Below, piece by piece: positions 1 through 12,054 of a stretch of 64,000 nt of DNA; position 1 is the stretch's first letter; every line of letters starts with the position of its first letter. The translations under genes were made by a program, and so were the position numbers. The notes beneath the pieces were generated by a model, which ran no database searches, was not told the origin of the DNA, and saw nothing but the letters and a program-made list of their open reading frames with translations. The DNA is from Streptomyces cucumeris (GTDB lineage: Bacteria > Actinomycetota > Actinomycetes > Streptomycetales > Streptomycetaceae), in assembly GCF_024295805.1 (NCBI RefSeq), contig NZ_JANCLX010000005.1, forward strand, positions 275,095-339,094, given 5' to 3'.

Positions 1-1
1 C

Positions 2-1395
<1,394 letters not shown>

Positions 1396-1399
<4 letters not shown>

Positions 1400-2151
1400 G
1401 GCTCACCCTGCGGATCTGGCGCCAGCGCGGCCCCGAAGAGCCGGGCGCCCTGACCACCTACGAGGTCAACGGCATCTCACCGGAGATGTCCTTCCTGGAG
1501 ATGCTCGACACCCTCAACGAGGAGCTGATCCTCGCCGGCGACGAGCCGATCGCCTTCGACCACGACTGCCGCGAGGGCATCTGCGGTGCCTGCGGGATGG
1601 TGATCAACGGCCAGGCGCACGGCCCCGAGCGCACCACTACCTGTCAGCTCCATATGCGGCACTTCGCGGACGGCGACACCATCGACGTCGAGCCCTGGCG
1701 CGCCGCCGCGTTCCCCGTGGTGAAGGACCTGGTGGTGGACCGGTCGGCGTTCGACCGGATCATCGGCTCGGGCGGGTTCGTCTCCGTGCCGACCGGCAGC
1801 GCCCCCGACGCCCACGCCACCCCGGTGCCCAAACCGGTGGCGGACCTCGCCTTCGAGCACGCCGAGTGCATCGGGTGCGGCGCCTGTGTGGCGGCCTGCC
1901 CCAACGGTTCGGCGATGCTCTTCACCTCGGCGAAGGTGGTCCATCTCAATTCCCTGCCGCAGGGCGCGCCGGAGCGGGAGTCCCGGGTGCTGGACATGGT
2001 GGGGACGATGGACGACGAGGGGTTCGGCGGGTGCACCAACACCGGGGAGTGCGCCGTGGCCTGTCCCAAGGGGATACCGCTGCAGTCGATCTCGCGGATG
2101 AACCGGGAGTTCCTGCGGGCGGGCCTCAAGGGCGGCGGCCGGGCGGACTGA
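1396..2151 (+). CDS. sdhB: succinate dehydrogenase/fumarate reductase iron-sulfur subunit
   Basis: Electron-transfer subunit of the same complex, 251 residues. The N-terminal [2Fe-2S] ferredoxin domain shows [10 protein letters not shown] near residues 58-67 and a fourth Cys in TTTCQLH. The C-terminal domain has the [14 protein letters not shown] cluster near residue 158 and a second set, [14 protein letters not shown], which together carry the [4Fe-4S] and [3Fe-4S] centres. The ATG at 1396 overlaps the sdhA stop and begins the conserved [11 protein letters not shown] longer upstream reading of the same frame only shadows sdhA. The 3' end overlaps the convergent PH-domain gene by 26 bp, with no terminator hairpin seen between them. 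Confidence 0.95.
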
Positions 2152-3712
2152 GCGGGTCCGCCGCCCCGTCCGGGTCCCCCGCCAGGAACTCGTCGAGGAT
2201 CCCCGGGGCGGCCGCGGCCGCGAAGGGGACGGCGTCCCCGGCGGCCATGTCCGGGGCGCGGTAGCCGTCCTGGCCCGCCGCGACGGCCGCCGTCACGGTG
2301 GTGAGTCCGGCCCGCCGGGTCAGCGGGCTGTCGGTGAAGCTCCAGGCGAGCACGGCCTCGCGGGCCAGGGCGACGGTGTCCCGGCTGAAGGTGCCCGAGC
2401 GGATCAGCAGATGACGGCCGGTCACCCCGTGGCCGAGGGAGCGGTGGGCATCGCGGGCCAGCACCAGCACCAGGGGCACGGCCAGCAGGGCGTAGCCGAG
2501 CGCGCAGTACAGCAGCACCGGGGTGAGCAGCGCCCCGAGCACGGTGAGGGCCGCGGTGCCGGGCAGCACGGCCCAGACCATCCCCCGCACGGTCCGGCGG
2601 CGGCGGGCGGCGGGCGGGTGGGGGCGCAGCGCCGGACGGTCGAAGAGCGCCGGGGCACCGTCGCCGGGGCCGGGGGTGGCCACCGCGGCGGCCACCCGCA
2701 GCGCTTCGGCGCGGGGTGCGGGCGGCAGCACCTGGCTGCGTTTGCAGTTCTCCTCGCGGCTGCCGAGACCGCCCGCGACGGCCCGTACGGTGGCGCCGCC
2801 GCCCAGGCGCAGCAGCAGGGGTTCGCGGAGCACCGCACCGCGCAGCCGGGAGCGTTCGAAGGAGACCGAGCGGGTGGTGAGCAGTCCGCGGCGGACCCGG
2901 AGGGTGTCGGCGTCCGTCCGCTCCAGACGGTACTTCCACCAGTTCTCGGCGTAGAGCACGACCGCGCCGAGGCTGCCGACGGCGGCGATGCCGAGGAGGG
3001 CGAGCGGCACGGTGAGCCACAGCGCGCTGTGGCCGAACTCCCGGAAGGCGTCGCGGACCACCCCGATCCGCCAGGGTTCGACGCCGATGTCGCCGAGCAC
3101 CCGCCAGACGGTGCCGAGGACGGCGAAGACCCCGCCGAAGATCCAGAAGGTGAGCGGGGCGTAGCGCAGCCAGCGCCGGTCGACGGTGGAGAGCACCGGC
3201 TCCCCGGTGGTGTCCGCGCTCCCGGCGCGGGCCAGCAGTTCGGCGCGCAGCCGCTCGGCGTCCGGGCGGGTGAGCGCCTCCAGGGTCAGGGCGCTGCCGC
3301 CGGTGGCACCGTCGGCCGTGGTACCGGCGCGCAGCACGGTGAGGCCGAGGAGCCGCTGGACGGGGTGGGCGGTCAGATCGACGTTGCGGACGCGGTGCAG
3401 CGGGATGGCGCGCAGCCGCCGGGTGAACAGTCCGGTGCGCAGTTCGAAGGCGTCGGCGGTGATCCGGTAGCGGGTGCGCCACCAGCGCAGCAGTCCACCG
3501 GTGGTGATGACGGCGAAGCCCGCGGCGATACAGCCGAGGGTGATCCAGGCGCGGGTGTCCAGCCGTCCGTGGGTCGCCAGGGCGGTGAGTCCGAGGGAAC
3601 CGAGCGGGGCGGCCAGCCAGCTCAGGTGGACGGCGACGGTGCGCGGATCGAGGGAGCGCCACTCGGTGGCCGGGGCGGTGGCCTGGGCGGTGTCCGGCGG
3701 TGCGGCGGTCAT
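2126..3712 (-). CDS. PH domain-containing membrane protein (YdbT-like)
   Basis: Membrane protein of 528 residues with repeated bacterial PH (bPH2/YdbT-type) domains. Residues about 30-70 hold two hydrophobic segments, followed by the [25 protein letters not shown] signature of the PH domain. A second membrane pair and PH-like repeat follow ([36 protein letters not shown]), and a third TM region lies before residue 450 ([21 protein letters not shown]) with another [17 protein letters not shown] strand. This is the large partner of the YdbS/YdbT arrangement. It starts 4 bp inside the preceding gene (ATGA overlap), so the two are co-translated. The molecular role of the family is not established; by analogy it may act in envelope homeostasis. 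Family call secure, function unknown. Confidence 0.85.
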   Translation of the reverse strand: MTAAPPDTAQATAPATEWRSLDPRTVAVHLSWLAAPLGSLGLTALATHGRLDTRAWITLGCIAAGFAVITTGGLLRWWRTRYRITADAFELRTGLFTRRLRAIPLHRVRNVDLTAHPVQRLLGLTVLRAGTTADGATGGSALTLEALTRPDAERLRAELLARAGSADTTGEPVLSTVDRRWLRYAPLTFWIFGGVFAVLGTVWRVLGDIGVEPWRIGVVRDAFREFGHSALWLTVPLALLGIAAVGSLGAVVLYAENWWKYRLERTDADTLRVRRGLLTTRSVSFERSRLRGAVLREPLLLRLGGGATVRAVAGGLGSREENCKRSQVLPPAPRAEALRVAAAVATPGPGDGAPALFDRPALRPHPPAARRRRTVRGMVWAVLPGTAALTVLGALLTPVLLYCALGYALLAVPLVLVLARDAHRSLGHGVTGRHLLIRSGTFSRDTVALAREAVLAWSFTDSPLTRRAGLTTVTAAVAAGQDGYRAPDMAAGDAVPFAAAAAPGILDEFLAGDPDGAADPLSPPGRRP

Positions 3713-4212
3713 GCGGCATCACCGGCCACGAGCTGGGCGGCCTCGCCGATCCGGCGGGAGAGCTCCTCGGCGTCGGCGTCGGACAGTCCCGCGATCCGGA
3801 TGTCGCCCGCGGTGGAGGCGGTGGTGACGGTGACGGTGGCCAGTCCGAACGCCCGCTGGACCGGGCCGCGTACGGTGTCCACGGTCTGCACCCGGGAGAG
3901 CGGGGCGATCCGGCGGGTGCGCCAGAACCAGCCGCTCGCCGCGTAGACCGCGCGCTCCCCCAGCTCCCAGGCGTGCACCGCGTACCGCCACCGGGGCATG
4001 AACCACAGATAGCCGAGCGCGGGCAGCACCAGGACGACCAGCAGCAGCGGGCCGAGCCAGGGCAGCGCACCGGGGAAGAACAGCAGTGAGCAGACGGCCA
4101 GGGCCAGGGCGGTGAGCAGGGCAGGACCGCTGAGGACGAGCAGGGCCTGCACGGTCCACCAGCGGCGGGCCCGTGGATCGACCCGGTGGCGCGGCGGCCT
4201 GAGTTCGGGCAT
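3709..4212 (-). CDS. PH domain-containing membrane protein (YdbS-like)
   Basis: Small partner of the PH-domain pair, 167 residues. Two adjacent hydrophobic segments (QALLVLSGPALLTALALAVCSLLFF and GPLLLVVLVLPALGYLWFMP) precede a bPH2 domain with the pattern RYAVHAWELGERAVYAASGWFWRT and IAPLSRVQTVDTVRGPVQRAFGL. The ATG at 4212 is chosen because GGGGGA sits 5 bases upstream and the protein begins MPELRPPRHRVD. An upstream in-frame start at 4320 would run through the operator and into the divergent regulator. First gene of a two-gene operon with the YdbT-like protein. The facing palindromic operator suggests control by the divergent TetR regulator. Confidence 0.85.
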   Translation of the reverse strand: MPELRPPRHRVDPRARRWWTVQALLVLSGPALLTALALAVCSLLFFPGALPWLGPLLLVVLVLPALGYLWFMPRWRYAVHAWELGERAVYAASGWFWRTRRIAPLSRVQTVDTVRGPVQRAFGLATVTVTTASTAGDIRIAGLSDADAEELSRRIGEAAQLVAGDAA

Positions 4213-4233
4213 CGGAGTCCCCCGTAAACTTTC

Positions 4234-4281
4234 CAAGTCAGCTGTATTGAACGGGACCACTGTAGCAATACAAGTGACTTG
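4234..4281. promoter_or_regulatory. inverted-repeat operator between the PH-domain operon and the TetR gene
   Basis: Left arm 4234-4249 (CAAGTCAGCTGTATTG) and right arm 4266-4281 (CAATACAAGTGACTTG) are 16-bp inverted repeats with 14 of 16 positions matching, separated by 16 bp. The right arm contains the self-symmetric CAAGTGACTTG. The site lies in the 100-bp gap between divergent starts at 4212 and 4313, a typical place for a TetR operator. Binding by the adjacent regulator is inferred. Confidence 0.7.
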
Positions 4282-4312
4282 CAAAAAGGGTTCACACGGG
4301 AAGGACCACGGG

Positions 4313-4921
4313 GTGCCCAAGCGGGTGGATCATGAAGAGCGGCGCAGGCTGATCGCCGGGGCGCTGTGGCGGCTTGCGGCCGAACGCGGCCTGGAGGGCG
4401 CGAGCCTGCGCGATGTGGCGGCCGAGGCGGGCATCTCGCTCGGTCAGTTGCAGCACTACTTCACCAGCAAGGACGAGATGCTGGGGTTCGCGCTCGAGCA
4501 CATCGGACAGCTCGCCGAGGGACGCATCCGCGCCCGGATCGAGGCCCTGCCGGGTGAACCGACCCCGCGCACCGTCCTGCGCGAGACACTCGCCGAGATG
4601 CTGCCGCTGGACGAGAACAGCCGGATCGGCCAACGGGTGCAGATCGCCTACTTCGTCCGGGCGCTCTACGACGAACGGCCGCGCACCCACGCCAGGGAGG
4701 GCTCCCGCGCCCTGCGCGACTTCCTCGCCGGACAGGTGGCACGCGGCGTCGAACGCGGCGAGGTGCCCGCCGACCGGGACCCCGGCTGCGAGGCGTCCCT
4801 GCTGATGGCCCTGGTCGAAGGCGTCAGCGGACACACCCTGATGGAGCTGCACACCCCCGAGGAAGCCATGGCGCTGATCGACCTGCATCTGGAGCGGCTG
4901 TTCGGCGGGGCAGCCGCCTAA
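4313..4921 (+). CDS. TetR/AcrR family transcriptional regulator
   Basis: DNA-binding repressor of 202 residues. The N-terminal HTH reads RRRLIAGALWRLAAERGLEGASLRDVAAEAG followed by SLGQLQHYFTSKDEML, the standard TetR helix-turn-helix and following tyrosine/phenylalanine. The C-terminal ligand domain begins near residue 75. The GTG at 4313 is used because it is preceded by a GGAAGGAC ribosome site and yields the usual short N-terminus; upstream in-frame codons read through the operator. It is divergent from the PH-domain operon, and its stop overlaps the convergent FUSC gene by 4 bp. The ligand is unknown. It probably represses itself and the PH genes through the inverted repeat at 4234-4281. 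Confidence 0.9.
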   Translation: MPKRVDHEERRRLIAGALWRLAAERGLEGASLRDVAAEAGISLGQLQHYFTSKDEMLGFALEHIGQLAEGRIRARIEALPGEPTPRTVLRETLAEMLPLDENSRIGQRVQIAYFVRALYDERPRTHAREGSRALRDFLAGQVARGVERGEVPADRDPGCEASLLMALVEGVSGHTLMELHTPEEAMALIDLHLERLFGGAAA

Positions 4922-6999
4922 CGACGGCCCCGCTGGGCCACCTTGAGCGCATTCGCCAGATCCTCCAGCGCCTCCAGCAGCAGTTCCGCACCGCGCACCG
5001 CCACCCCGGGCCGGTCCCCGGCCCGCCGCTGCCAGCGCTCCAGCACCTCACCCAGCGGCTCCCAGTCCAGCGGACGCCGCTCCCGGACCGCGGCGGCGGC
5101 CTCCGGCAGCGCCGTGCGCAGCGCCGCGGCGAACTCCCCGGCCTCGGCGGACGGGGGCGCGGCATGGTCCGGAAGGTGTGCCTCCAGCAGCATGGTGACC
5201 CGGCCCGTGGTGGACAGCGCCGTCTGCGCCTCCCGCGCCGCGCGCCGGGACAGCCCGCGGTGGCGCACCGGCTCCCGCTGGGCCCGCGCCTCCAGCTGCT
5301 CCCAGGCAGCCCGTGCCGCCCGCGCGTCCAGCAGCGCCTCGCGCACCTGGCGGGGGCGGCGGTCGGCAGGGCGGGCGTGGGCGTCGAACACGGCGGTGGC
5401 GTAATGGCCGTTGGCGGCCAGCCAGTCCGCCAGCCGGTCCCGCAGCAGCGGTGTCTCCCAGGCCGGGAAGACCACGTACGCGGCCATCGCCAGCACCCCG
5501 CCCAGCAGGGTCAGCGCCACCCGCGCCTGCACCGTCTCCCCCGGGGCCGCGCCCGCGATGCCGAGCAGGAAGACCACATAGGCGCCGATGCACGCGGAGG
5601 CCACGATGAAGCCGGTGCGCATCAGCAGGTACAGCGAGCCCACACACGCCACCGCCAGCAGCGCGCTCACCCAGGGGGCGGGGTCGGCGAGCGCCACCAC
5701 CACTCCGGCGACCAGCACCCCCGCCAGCGTGCCGGTGAACCGGGCCACCCCGCGCGAGAAGGTCTGGCCGAAGTCGGGGCGCAGCACCATCACCGAGGTC
5801 AGCGGCGCCCAGTAGCCGTGGCCCCAGGGCAGTGCGCTGCCCAGCAGATAGCCGCCCGAGGCGACCACCGAGACCCGTACCGCGTGCCGGAAGACGGGTG
5901 AGGACCAGCGGGACTCCCGGCGCAGCGCGCGCCAGACCACCCGCACCCGCCCGGCGGGGGTGGGGGACGGCAGATAGCGGCGGTCCCGGCCGCCCTCGGC
6001 GGTCACCGTCTCCACCGGTTCGTCCGACGACTCCACCACGTCGTTCACCAGCGCCATCAGCCGCAGCGCGGCCCGGCGGGCGGCGCCGTCCAGTTTGGGG
6101 CCGGTCGGCGGCACCTCCAGGACCGCCATCGCCTCCGGGGGCAGCCGCACGGTCACGCCCCGGCGGATGGCATGGGCCACGGCGTCCAGCACGGTGGCGG
6201 TGGCGCCCAGCAGTTCGCGCGCCCGGTCGCGTTCGGGACCCTTGGCCGCGGCGCCGACCACCGGGTCGGCGAGCGAGGCCAGCACCGGCCGGATCCGTTC
6301 GGCCAGCAGCCGGTAGCCGCGGAGCTGGCGCGGGCGCCGCCGGGCCTGGCGGGGCGTCAGGGCGGCGGCGCTGCGCGCGTCCATCAGCGGGGTGGGGTCG
6401 AACGGCGCCACCGGGTCCTGGCGCAGCCGCCGGGCGTAGTCGGCAACGGCGGCGAGCGCATCGGCCAGCGCGTCCCGCTGGACGCCCCACGGCCGCACCG
6501 GGAACAGCACGATCAGCGCGGCCTGGACGACCCCGCCCAGACCGATCAGCGCGGCGTGCTCCACGGCGCCCAGCAGGGAGGTGGGGAGGGTGACGGTCAC
6601 CAGCATCACGGCGACCATCTGGGTGGCGACCAGCCCGGAGACCGGGCCGACCGCCCACGCCATCCCCGTCAGCAGCGTCCAGACGGCGAGCATGACGACG
6701 AAGGTGGCGGTGTGGGCGGCGGCCAGATAGCCCAGGAAGGTGCTGACCGCGAGACCGGCCGCGGCGGCCAGCGCCAGCGCGGGACGCGGCCGCCAGCTTC
6801 GCTGGAAGGTGGCCAGCCCGGCGGAGAACGCGCCGAAGGCGGAGGAGACCGCGAGCGTGGGCGACCCCAGCCACAGGGTCAGCCCGACGACGATCGCCAC
6901 CCCGCACGCCCCGCGCAGCGCGACCAGCGGCTCCAGCCGGGTGCGTTCGATGGACAGCCCGTCCCGCGCGGTCTCCTTGAGCGCGCGCGACCAGGTCAT
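4918..6999 (-). CDS. FUSC family membrane protein (aromatic acid exporter-like)
   Basis: Integral membrane protein of 693 residues in the fusaric acid resistance/aromatic acid exporter superfamily. It has two blocks of closely spaced hydrophobic helices: residues about 25-170 (GVAIVVGLTLWLGSPTLAVSSAFGAFSAG onward) and about 375-515 (ASGGYLLGSALPWGHGYWAPLTSVMVLRP, then FTGTLAGVLVAGVVVAL). Each block is followed by a soluble, Arg-rich segment. The GHGYWAPLTSVMVLRPDFGQT motif matches the FUSC_2 signature. The ATG at 6999 opens MTWSRALKETARDG. Members export small acids or drugs, but the substrate here cannot be deduced. It ends tail-to-tail with the TetR gene. Confidence 0.85.
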   Translation of the reverse strand: MTWSRALKETARDGLSIERTRLEPLVALRGACGVAIVVGLTLWLGSPTLAVSSAFGAFSAGLATFQRSWRPRPALALAAAAGLAVSTFLGYLAAAHTATFVVMLAVWTLLTGMAWAVGPVSGLVATQMVAVMLVTVTLPTSLLGAVEHAALIGLGGVVQAALIVLFPVRPWGVQRDALADALAAVADYARRLRQDPVAPFDPTPLMDARSAAALTPRQARRRPRQLRGYRLLAERIRPVLASLADPVVGAAAKGPERDRARELLGATATVLDAVAHAIRRGVTVRLPPEAMAVLEVPPTGPKLDGAARRAALRLMALVNDVVESSDEPVETVTAEGGRDRRYLPSPTPAGRVRVVWRALRRESRWSSPVFRHAVRVSVVASGGYLLGSALPWGHGYWAPLTSVMVLRPDFGQTFSRGVARFTGTLAGVLVAGVVVALADPAPWVSALLAVACVGSLYLLMRTGFIVASACIGAYVVFLLGIAGAAPGETVQARVALTLLGGVLAMAAYVVFPAWETPLLRDRLADWLAANGHYATAVFDAHARPADRRPRQVREALLDARAARAAWEQLEARAQREPVRHRGLSRRAAREAQTALSTTGRVTMLLEAHLPDHAAPPSAEAGEFAAALRTALPEAAAAVRERRPLDWEPLGEVLERWQRRAGDRPGVAVRGAELLLEALEDLANALKVAQRGRR

Positions 7000-7058
7000 A
7001 CGGTGAGCCTACGGCCCCGGTCCCGCGGAACCGAAGCCGTGGGCGCGCGAGTGCGCGG

Positions 7059-7514
7059 TCAGCCCCGGGACGTACCGCAGTCCACGTCGAGCAGCTTCAT
7101 CGGACGGCTGCCGTCGAGGTCCACATAGGCGGTGAAGGACGCCTTCGGGCCGCCCCGCCAGTGGGTGGTGACGGTGGCCCAGCCGACCCGCGCGGACTGC
7201 GCCGTGGTCACCTCGCCGACATCGATCCGCTTCGGGGTGTTCTGCGCGCACAGCAGGACGTCGAAGCCCGGGTTCTGGTCGGCCTTCTCCTTGAGCTGGT
7301 CCGCGACCAGGTGCTTCCGCTCCCAGGGGCGCGGGCCGTGGTTGCCGTAGAAGCCCTCCAGGAAGTGGTGGATCTCCTCAGCGGTGTAACGGCGGTCGGG
7401 GTCGGTCCGGGGTGTGTGCGCGGAGACCGGGGCGCTCGCGGCGAGCGCGAGTCCGAGACCGAGCGCGGCCGTGCAGCCTGCGGTCACCGCCGTGGAACGG
7501 AACAGACGAAGCAT
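7059..7514 (-). CDS. small secreted protein of unknown function
   Basis: Predicted exported protein of 151 residues. The N-terminus MLRLFRSTAVTAGCTAALGLGLALAASAPVSA is a classical Sec signal with an APVSA-H cleavage site. The mature part starts HTPRTDPDRRYTAEEI and carries two cysteines (VLLCAQN and DVDCGTS) that could form a disulfide, plus a YVDLDGSRP segment. The ATG at 7514 is preferred because AGGGGGA lies about 7 bases upstream; an in-frame ATG at 7562 lacks a ribosome site. I do not recognise the family. It resembles other Streptomyces secreted hypotheticals and has no obvious link to the neighbouring inositol genes. Confidence 0.75.
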   Translation of the reverse strand: MLRLFRSTAVTAGCTAALGLGLALAASAPVSAHTPRTDPDRRYTAEEIHHFLEGFYGNHGPRPWERKHLVADQLKEKADQNPGFDVLLCAQNTPKRIDVGEVTTAQSARVGWATVTTHWRGGPKASFTAYVDLDGSRPMKLLDVDCGTSRG

Positions 7515-7637
7515 ACGGAATCCCCCTGAGCAGGTCGTTGCACCCATTATTCGGGCGAACACTCAAGAAGACCCGCCAACCCACCGGATGGTTGTGCGCC
7601 GTTCGGCCCCCTGTCCGGAGGCTGCCGGTGAAACGGC

Positions 7638-7673
7638 GTACCCCCCGCCGGCCGGGGGCCTGGCGGGGGGTAC
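7638..7673. terminator. hairpin between the inositol operon and the secreted-protein gene
   Basis: A perfect 12-bp stem: GTACCCCCCGCC at 7638-7649 pairs with GGCGGGGGGTAC at 7662-7673, with a 12-base loop. It sits just downstream of the iolA stop, so it most likely ends the leftward iol operon. There is no U-tract, as is common for actinomycete terminators. Confidence 0.7.
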
Positions 7674-7693
7674 GTCCTGGACGCGGGACGCGC

Positions 7694-9187
<1,494 letters not shown>

Positions 9188-9213
9188 GGGGTGGGCCTTT
9201 CTGTCGAAAAACG

Positions 9214-11100
9214 TCAGAGGTGGCGGCGGCGGGCGGCGGCCTGCCGGTCGTAGTCCTCACGGGCCTTCACGGCGGCCGGGCGGGTCGCGGTCTCGGCGAC
9301 GGGCACATCCCACCACGCCTGGGCCCCCGGCGGGCCGGACACTGTGTCGGCTGTTTCGGTCTCCACATAGACACATGTGGGACGGTCCGAGGCGCGGGCC
9401 GCGGCCAGCGCCTCCCGCAGCTCCCGCACGCTCCCGGCGCGCAGCACGTCCATACCGAGCGAGGCGGCGTTGGCGGCCAGGTCCACCGGCAGCGGATCGC
9501 CGGTGTAGCTGCCGTCGGCCGCCCGGAAGCGGTAGGCGGTGCCGAACCGCTCGGCGCCGATGCCCTCCGAGAGGGCGCCGATGGAGGCGTAGCCGTGGTT
9601 CTGGAGCAGCACGACGTTGATGTTGATGCCCTCCTGGACGGCGGTGACGATCTCGGTCGGCATCATCAGGTACGTCCCGTCGCCCACCAGCGCCCACACC
9701 GGGCGGTCCGGGGCGGCCAGCCGCACCCCGATGGCCCCGGGGATCTCATAGCCCATGCAGGAGTAGCCGTACTCCAGGTGGTACTGGCGCGGCGAGCGGG
9801 CGCGCCACAGTTTGTGGAGGTCGCCGGGGAGCGATCCGGCCGCGTTGACCACCACGTCCTCGTCGCCGACGACCGCGTCCAGCGCGCCCAGCACCTGGCT
9901 CTGCGAGGGCCGCGCGGTCTCGTCGTCGGCGGCGAACGCGGCGTCCACCCGGCGCTCCCAGGCGGCCTTGCCGACGCGGTATCCGGCCTCGTACGTCTCG
10001 TCGACCCGGTGGCCGGACAGCTCGCGGACGAGCGCCTCCAGACCGGCGCGGGCGTCCGCCACCAGGGTGGTGGCGGACAGCTTGTGGGCGTCGAAGGGCG
10101 TGATGTTGAGGTTGACGAAGCGGACCCCGGGGTCGGCGAAGAGGGTCGCGGAGGCGGTGGTGAAGTCGCTGTACCGGGTGCCGACGCCGATGACCAGGTC
10201 GGCGTCGCGGGCCAGATCGTCCGCGACGGCGGTGCCGGTGTGCCCGATGCCGCCGATGTCGGCCGGGTGGTCATGGCGCAGCGAGCCCTTGCCCGCCTGG
10301 GTGGAGGCGACCGGGATGCCGGTGGCGTCGGCCAGGGCACGCAGCGCGTCCTCGGCCTCGCTGTGGTGGACCCCGCCGCCCGCGATGATCAGCGGCCTGC
10401 GGGCGGAGCGGATCGCCTGGGCGGCGACGGCGAGTTCGGTCGGGTCGGCGGCCGGGCGGCGTACCTGCCAGACCCGGTCGGCGAAGAACTCCTCGGGCCA
10501 GTCGAAGGCTTCGGCCTGGACGTCCTGCGGCAGGGCCAGGGTGACGGCGCCGGTCTCGGCCGGGTCGGTGAGCACCCGCATGGCGGCCAGCGCGGCCGGG
10601 ATCAGCGCCTCGGGGCGCATCACCCGGTCGAAGTAGCGGGAGACCGGGCGCAGACAGTCGTTGACCGACACATCGCCCGCGGAGGGGACTTCGAGCTGCT
10701 GGAGCACCGGGTCCGCGGGGCGGGTGGCGAAGATGTCACCGGGCAGCAGCAGCACCGGCAGCCGGTTGACGGTGGCCAGCGCCGCACCGGTGACCAGATT
10801 GGTCGCACCGGGGCCGATGGAGGTGGTGACCGCCTGGGCGGAGAGCCGGTTGGACTGCCGGGCGAAGCCCACGGCCGCGTGCACCATGGCCTGTTCATTG
10901 CGGCCCTGGAGGTAGGGCATGGCGTCCGGACCGGATTCCAGGAGGGCCTGCCCGATCCCGGCCACGTTGCCGTGGCCGAAGATGCCCCAGGTGGCGTTGA
11001 TCAGGCGGTGCCGCTGCCCGTCGCGCTCGGTGTACTGGTGGGCCAGGAACTCCACCAGGGCCTGGGCGACGGTGAGGCGGCGCACTGCCGAGGCGTTCAT
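9214..11100 (-). CDS. iolD: 3D-(3,5/4)-trihydroxycyclohexane-1,2-dione hydrolase
   Basis: Thiamine-diphosphate enzyme of 628 residues that hydrolytically opens the ring of diketo-inositol to 5-deoxy-glucuronate. Three domains are visible: the N-terminal PYR domain (ATWGIFGHGNVAGIGQALLE, HAAVGFARQSNRLSAQAVTTSIGPGATNL), the central domain (PLIIAGGGVHHSEA), and the C-terminal PP domain with the GDGTYLMMP...LLQNHG ThDP/Mg motif. The length matches IolD. The ATG at 11100 overlaps the iolB stop (ATGA). It is co-transcribed with iolC, the aldolase, iolB and iolA, which gives the ring-opening step its pathway context. Confidence 0.95.
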   Translation of the reverse strand: MNASAVRRLTVAQALVEFLAHQYTERDGQRHRLINATWGIFGHGNVAGIGQALLESGPDAMPYLQGRNEQAMVHAAVGFARQSNRLSAQAVTTSIGPGATNLVTGAALATVNRLPVLLLPGDIFATRPADPVLQQLEVPSAGDVSVNDCLRPVSRYFDRVMRPEALIPAALAAMRVLTDPAETGAVTLALPQDVQAEAFDWPEEFFADRVWQVRRPAADPTELAVAAQAIRSARRPLIIAGGGVHHSEAEDALRALADATGIPVASTQAGKGSLRHDHPADIGGIGHTGTAVADDLARDADLVIGVGTRYSDFTTASATLFADPGVRFVNLNITPFDAHKLSATTLVADARAGLEALVRELSGHRVDETYEAGYRVGKAAWERRVDAAFAADDETARPSQSQVLGALDAVVGDEDVVVNAAGSLPGDLHKLWRARSPRQYHLEYGYSCMGYEIPGAIGVRLAAPDRPVWALVGDGTYLMMPTEIVTAVQEGININVVLLQNHGYASIGALSEGIGAERFGTAYRFRAADGSYTGDPLPVDLAANAASLGMDVLRAGSVRELREALAAARASDRPTCVYVETETADTVSGPPGAQAWWDVPVAETATRPAAVKAREDYDRQAAARRRHL

Positions 11101-12002
11101 CGGGGGCCTCCATCGGGGGCTTCGTAGAGCGGGAGTCGGGGGTCGACGGGCTGGTCCGGCCAGGTGGAGCGGATCCAGGCGTGGTCGGGGTGGTCGCAGA
11201 TGAGCCAGGAGCGCTCCTCCTCCGGGCCCGCCATGACGTTGAGGTAGTACATGGTGTGGCCGGGGGCGGCGATGGACGGGCCGTGCCAGCCGTCCGGGAT
11301 CAGCACGGTGTCACCGGTGCGGACCTCGGCCAGCACATCGGTGCCACGGCCGCGGCCGGAGGGGGAGACCCGCTGGTAGCCGACGCCCTCGCTGCCGTGG
11401 GACGCGGCGATCTCGAAGTAGTAGATCTCCTCGAGTTCGCTCTCCTCACCGGGGCGGCACTCGTCGTGCTTGTGCGGCGGGTAGGAGGACCAGTTGCCGC
11501 CCGGGGTCAGCACCTCGACGGCGATCAGCTTGTCGCAGTCGAAGACCCCGGCGGCGCCGAAGTTGTTCACCTGGCGTGAGCAGTTGCCGGTGCCGCGCAG
11601 CTCGACCGGCACGTCCGAGGCGGGGCCGTAGCGCGCGGGCAGTCTGCGCTCGCAGCGGGCGCCGGCGAGTGCGAAGCGGCCGCCCGCGCCGGTGGCGATC
11701 CGGGCGTGCGCGTCGCGCGGCAGATAGACGAAGTCGCTCACCCCGCTGAACACGCTCTCCCGGCCGTGGAGTTCGAAGACCTCCCCCTCGGTGTCCACCG
11801 TGCAGCCGCCGCTGAGCGGCAGCAGGATCCACTCGCTGTCGCCGGTGGCCAGGGAGTGTGAACCGCCGGGCGGCAGCTCGAGCACCCGCAGCGCGGAGTA
11901 CCCCCAGCCGGCCCGCTCGGGGCCGATGTCCACGACATGGGGACCGCCGGCCGCCTCACCGGCCCGCACATGGAAACCGGTCGAAGGATCGCTGCTGGTC
12001 AT
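11097..12002 (-). CDS. iolB: 5-deoxy-glucuronate isomerase
   Basis: Bicupin isomerase of 301 residues that converts 5-deoxy-glucuronate to 2-deoxy-5-keto-gluconate. The second cupin carries SSYPPHKHDECRPGEESELEE, whose His/His/Glu set is the usual metal site, followed by YYFEIA. The segments GWGYSALRVLELPPGGSH and VNNFGAAGVFDCDKL also match IolB. The ATG at 12002 gives MTSSDPSTGFHVRAG. The GGAGGAAAGG ribosome site lies rather far away (about 14 bases), but no better in-frame start exists. The gene overlaps iolD by 4 bp. Confidence 0.94.
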   Translation of the reverse strand: MTSSDPSTGFHVRAGEAAGGPHVVDIGPERAGWGYSALRVLELPPGGSHSLATGDSEWILLPLSGGCTVDTEGEVFELHGRESVFSGVSDFVYLPRDAHARIATGAGGRFALAGARCERRLPARYGPASDVPVELRGTGNCSRQVNNFGAAGVFDCDKLIAVEVLTPGGNWSSYPPHKHDECRPGEESELEEIYYFEIAASHGSEGVGYQRVSPSGRGRGTDVLAEVRTGDTVLIPDGWHGPSIAAPGHTMYYLNVMAGPEEERSWLICDHPDHAWIRSTWPDQPVDPRLPLYEAPDGGPR

Positions 12003-12054
12003 GACGTCAGTTTCTGCCTTTCCTCCAGGGACGGGGCCCGTGGTGCGGGGCGTG

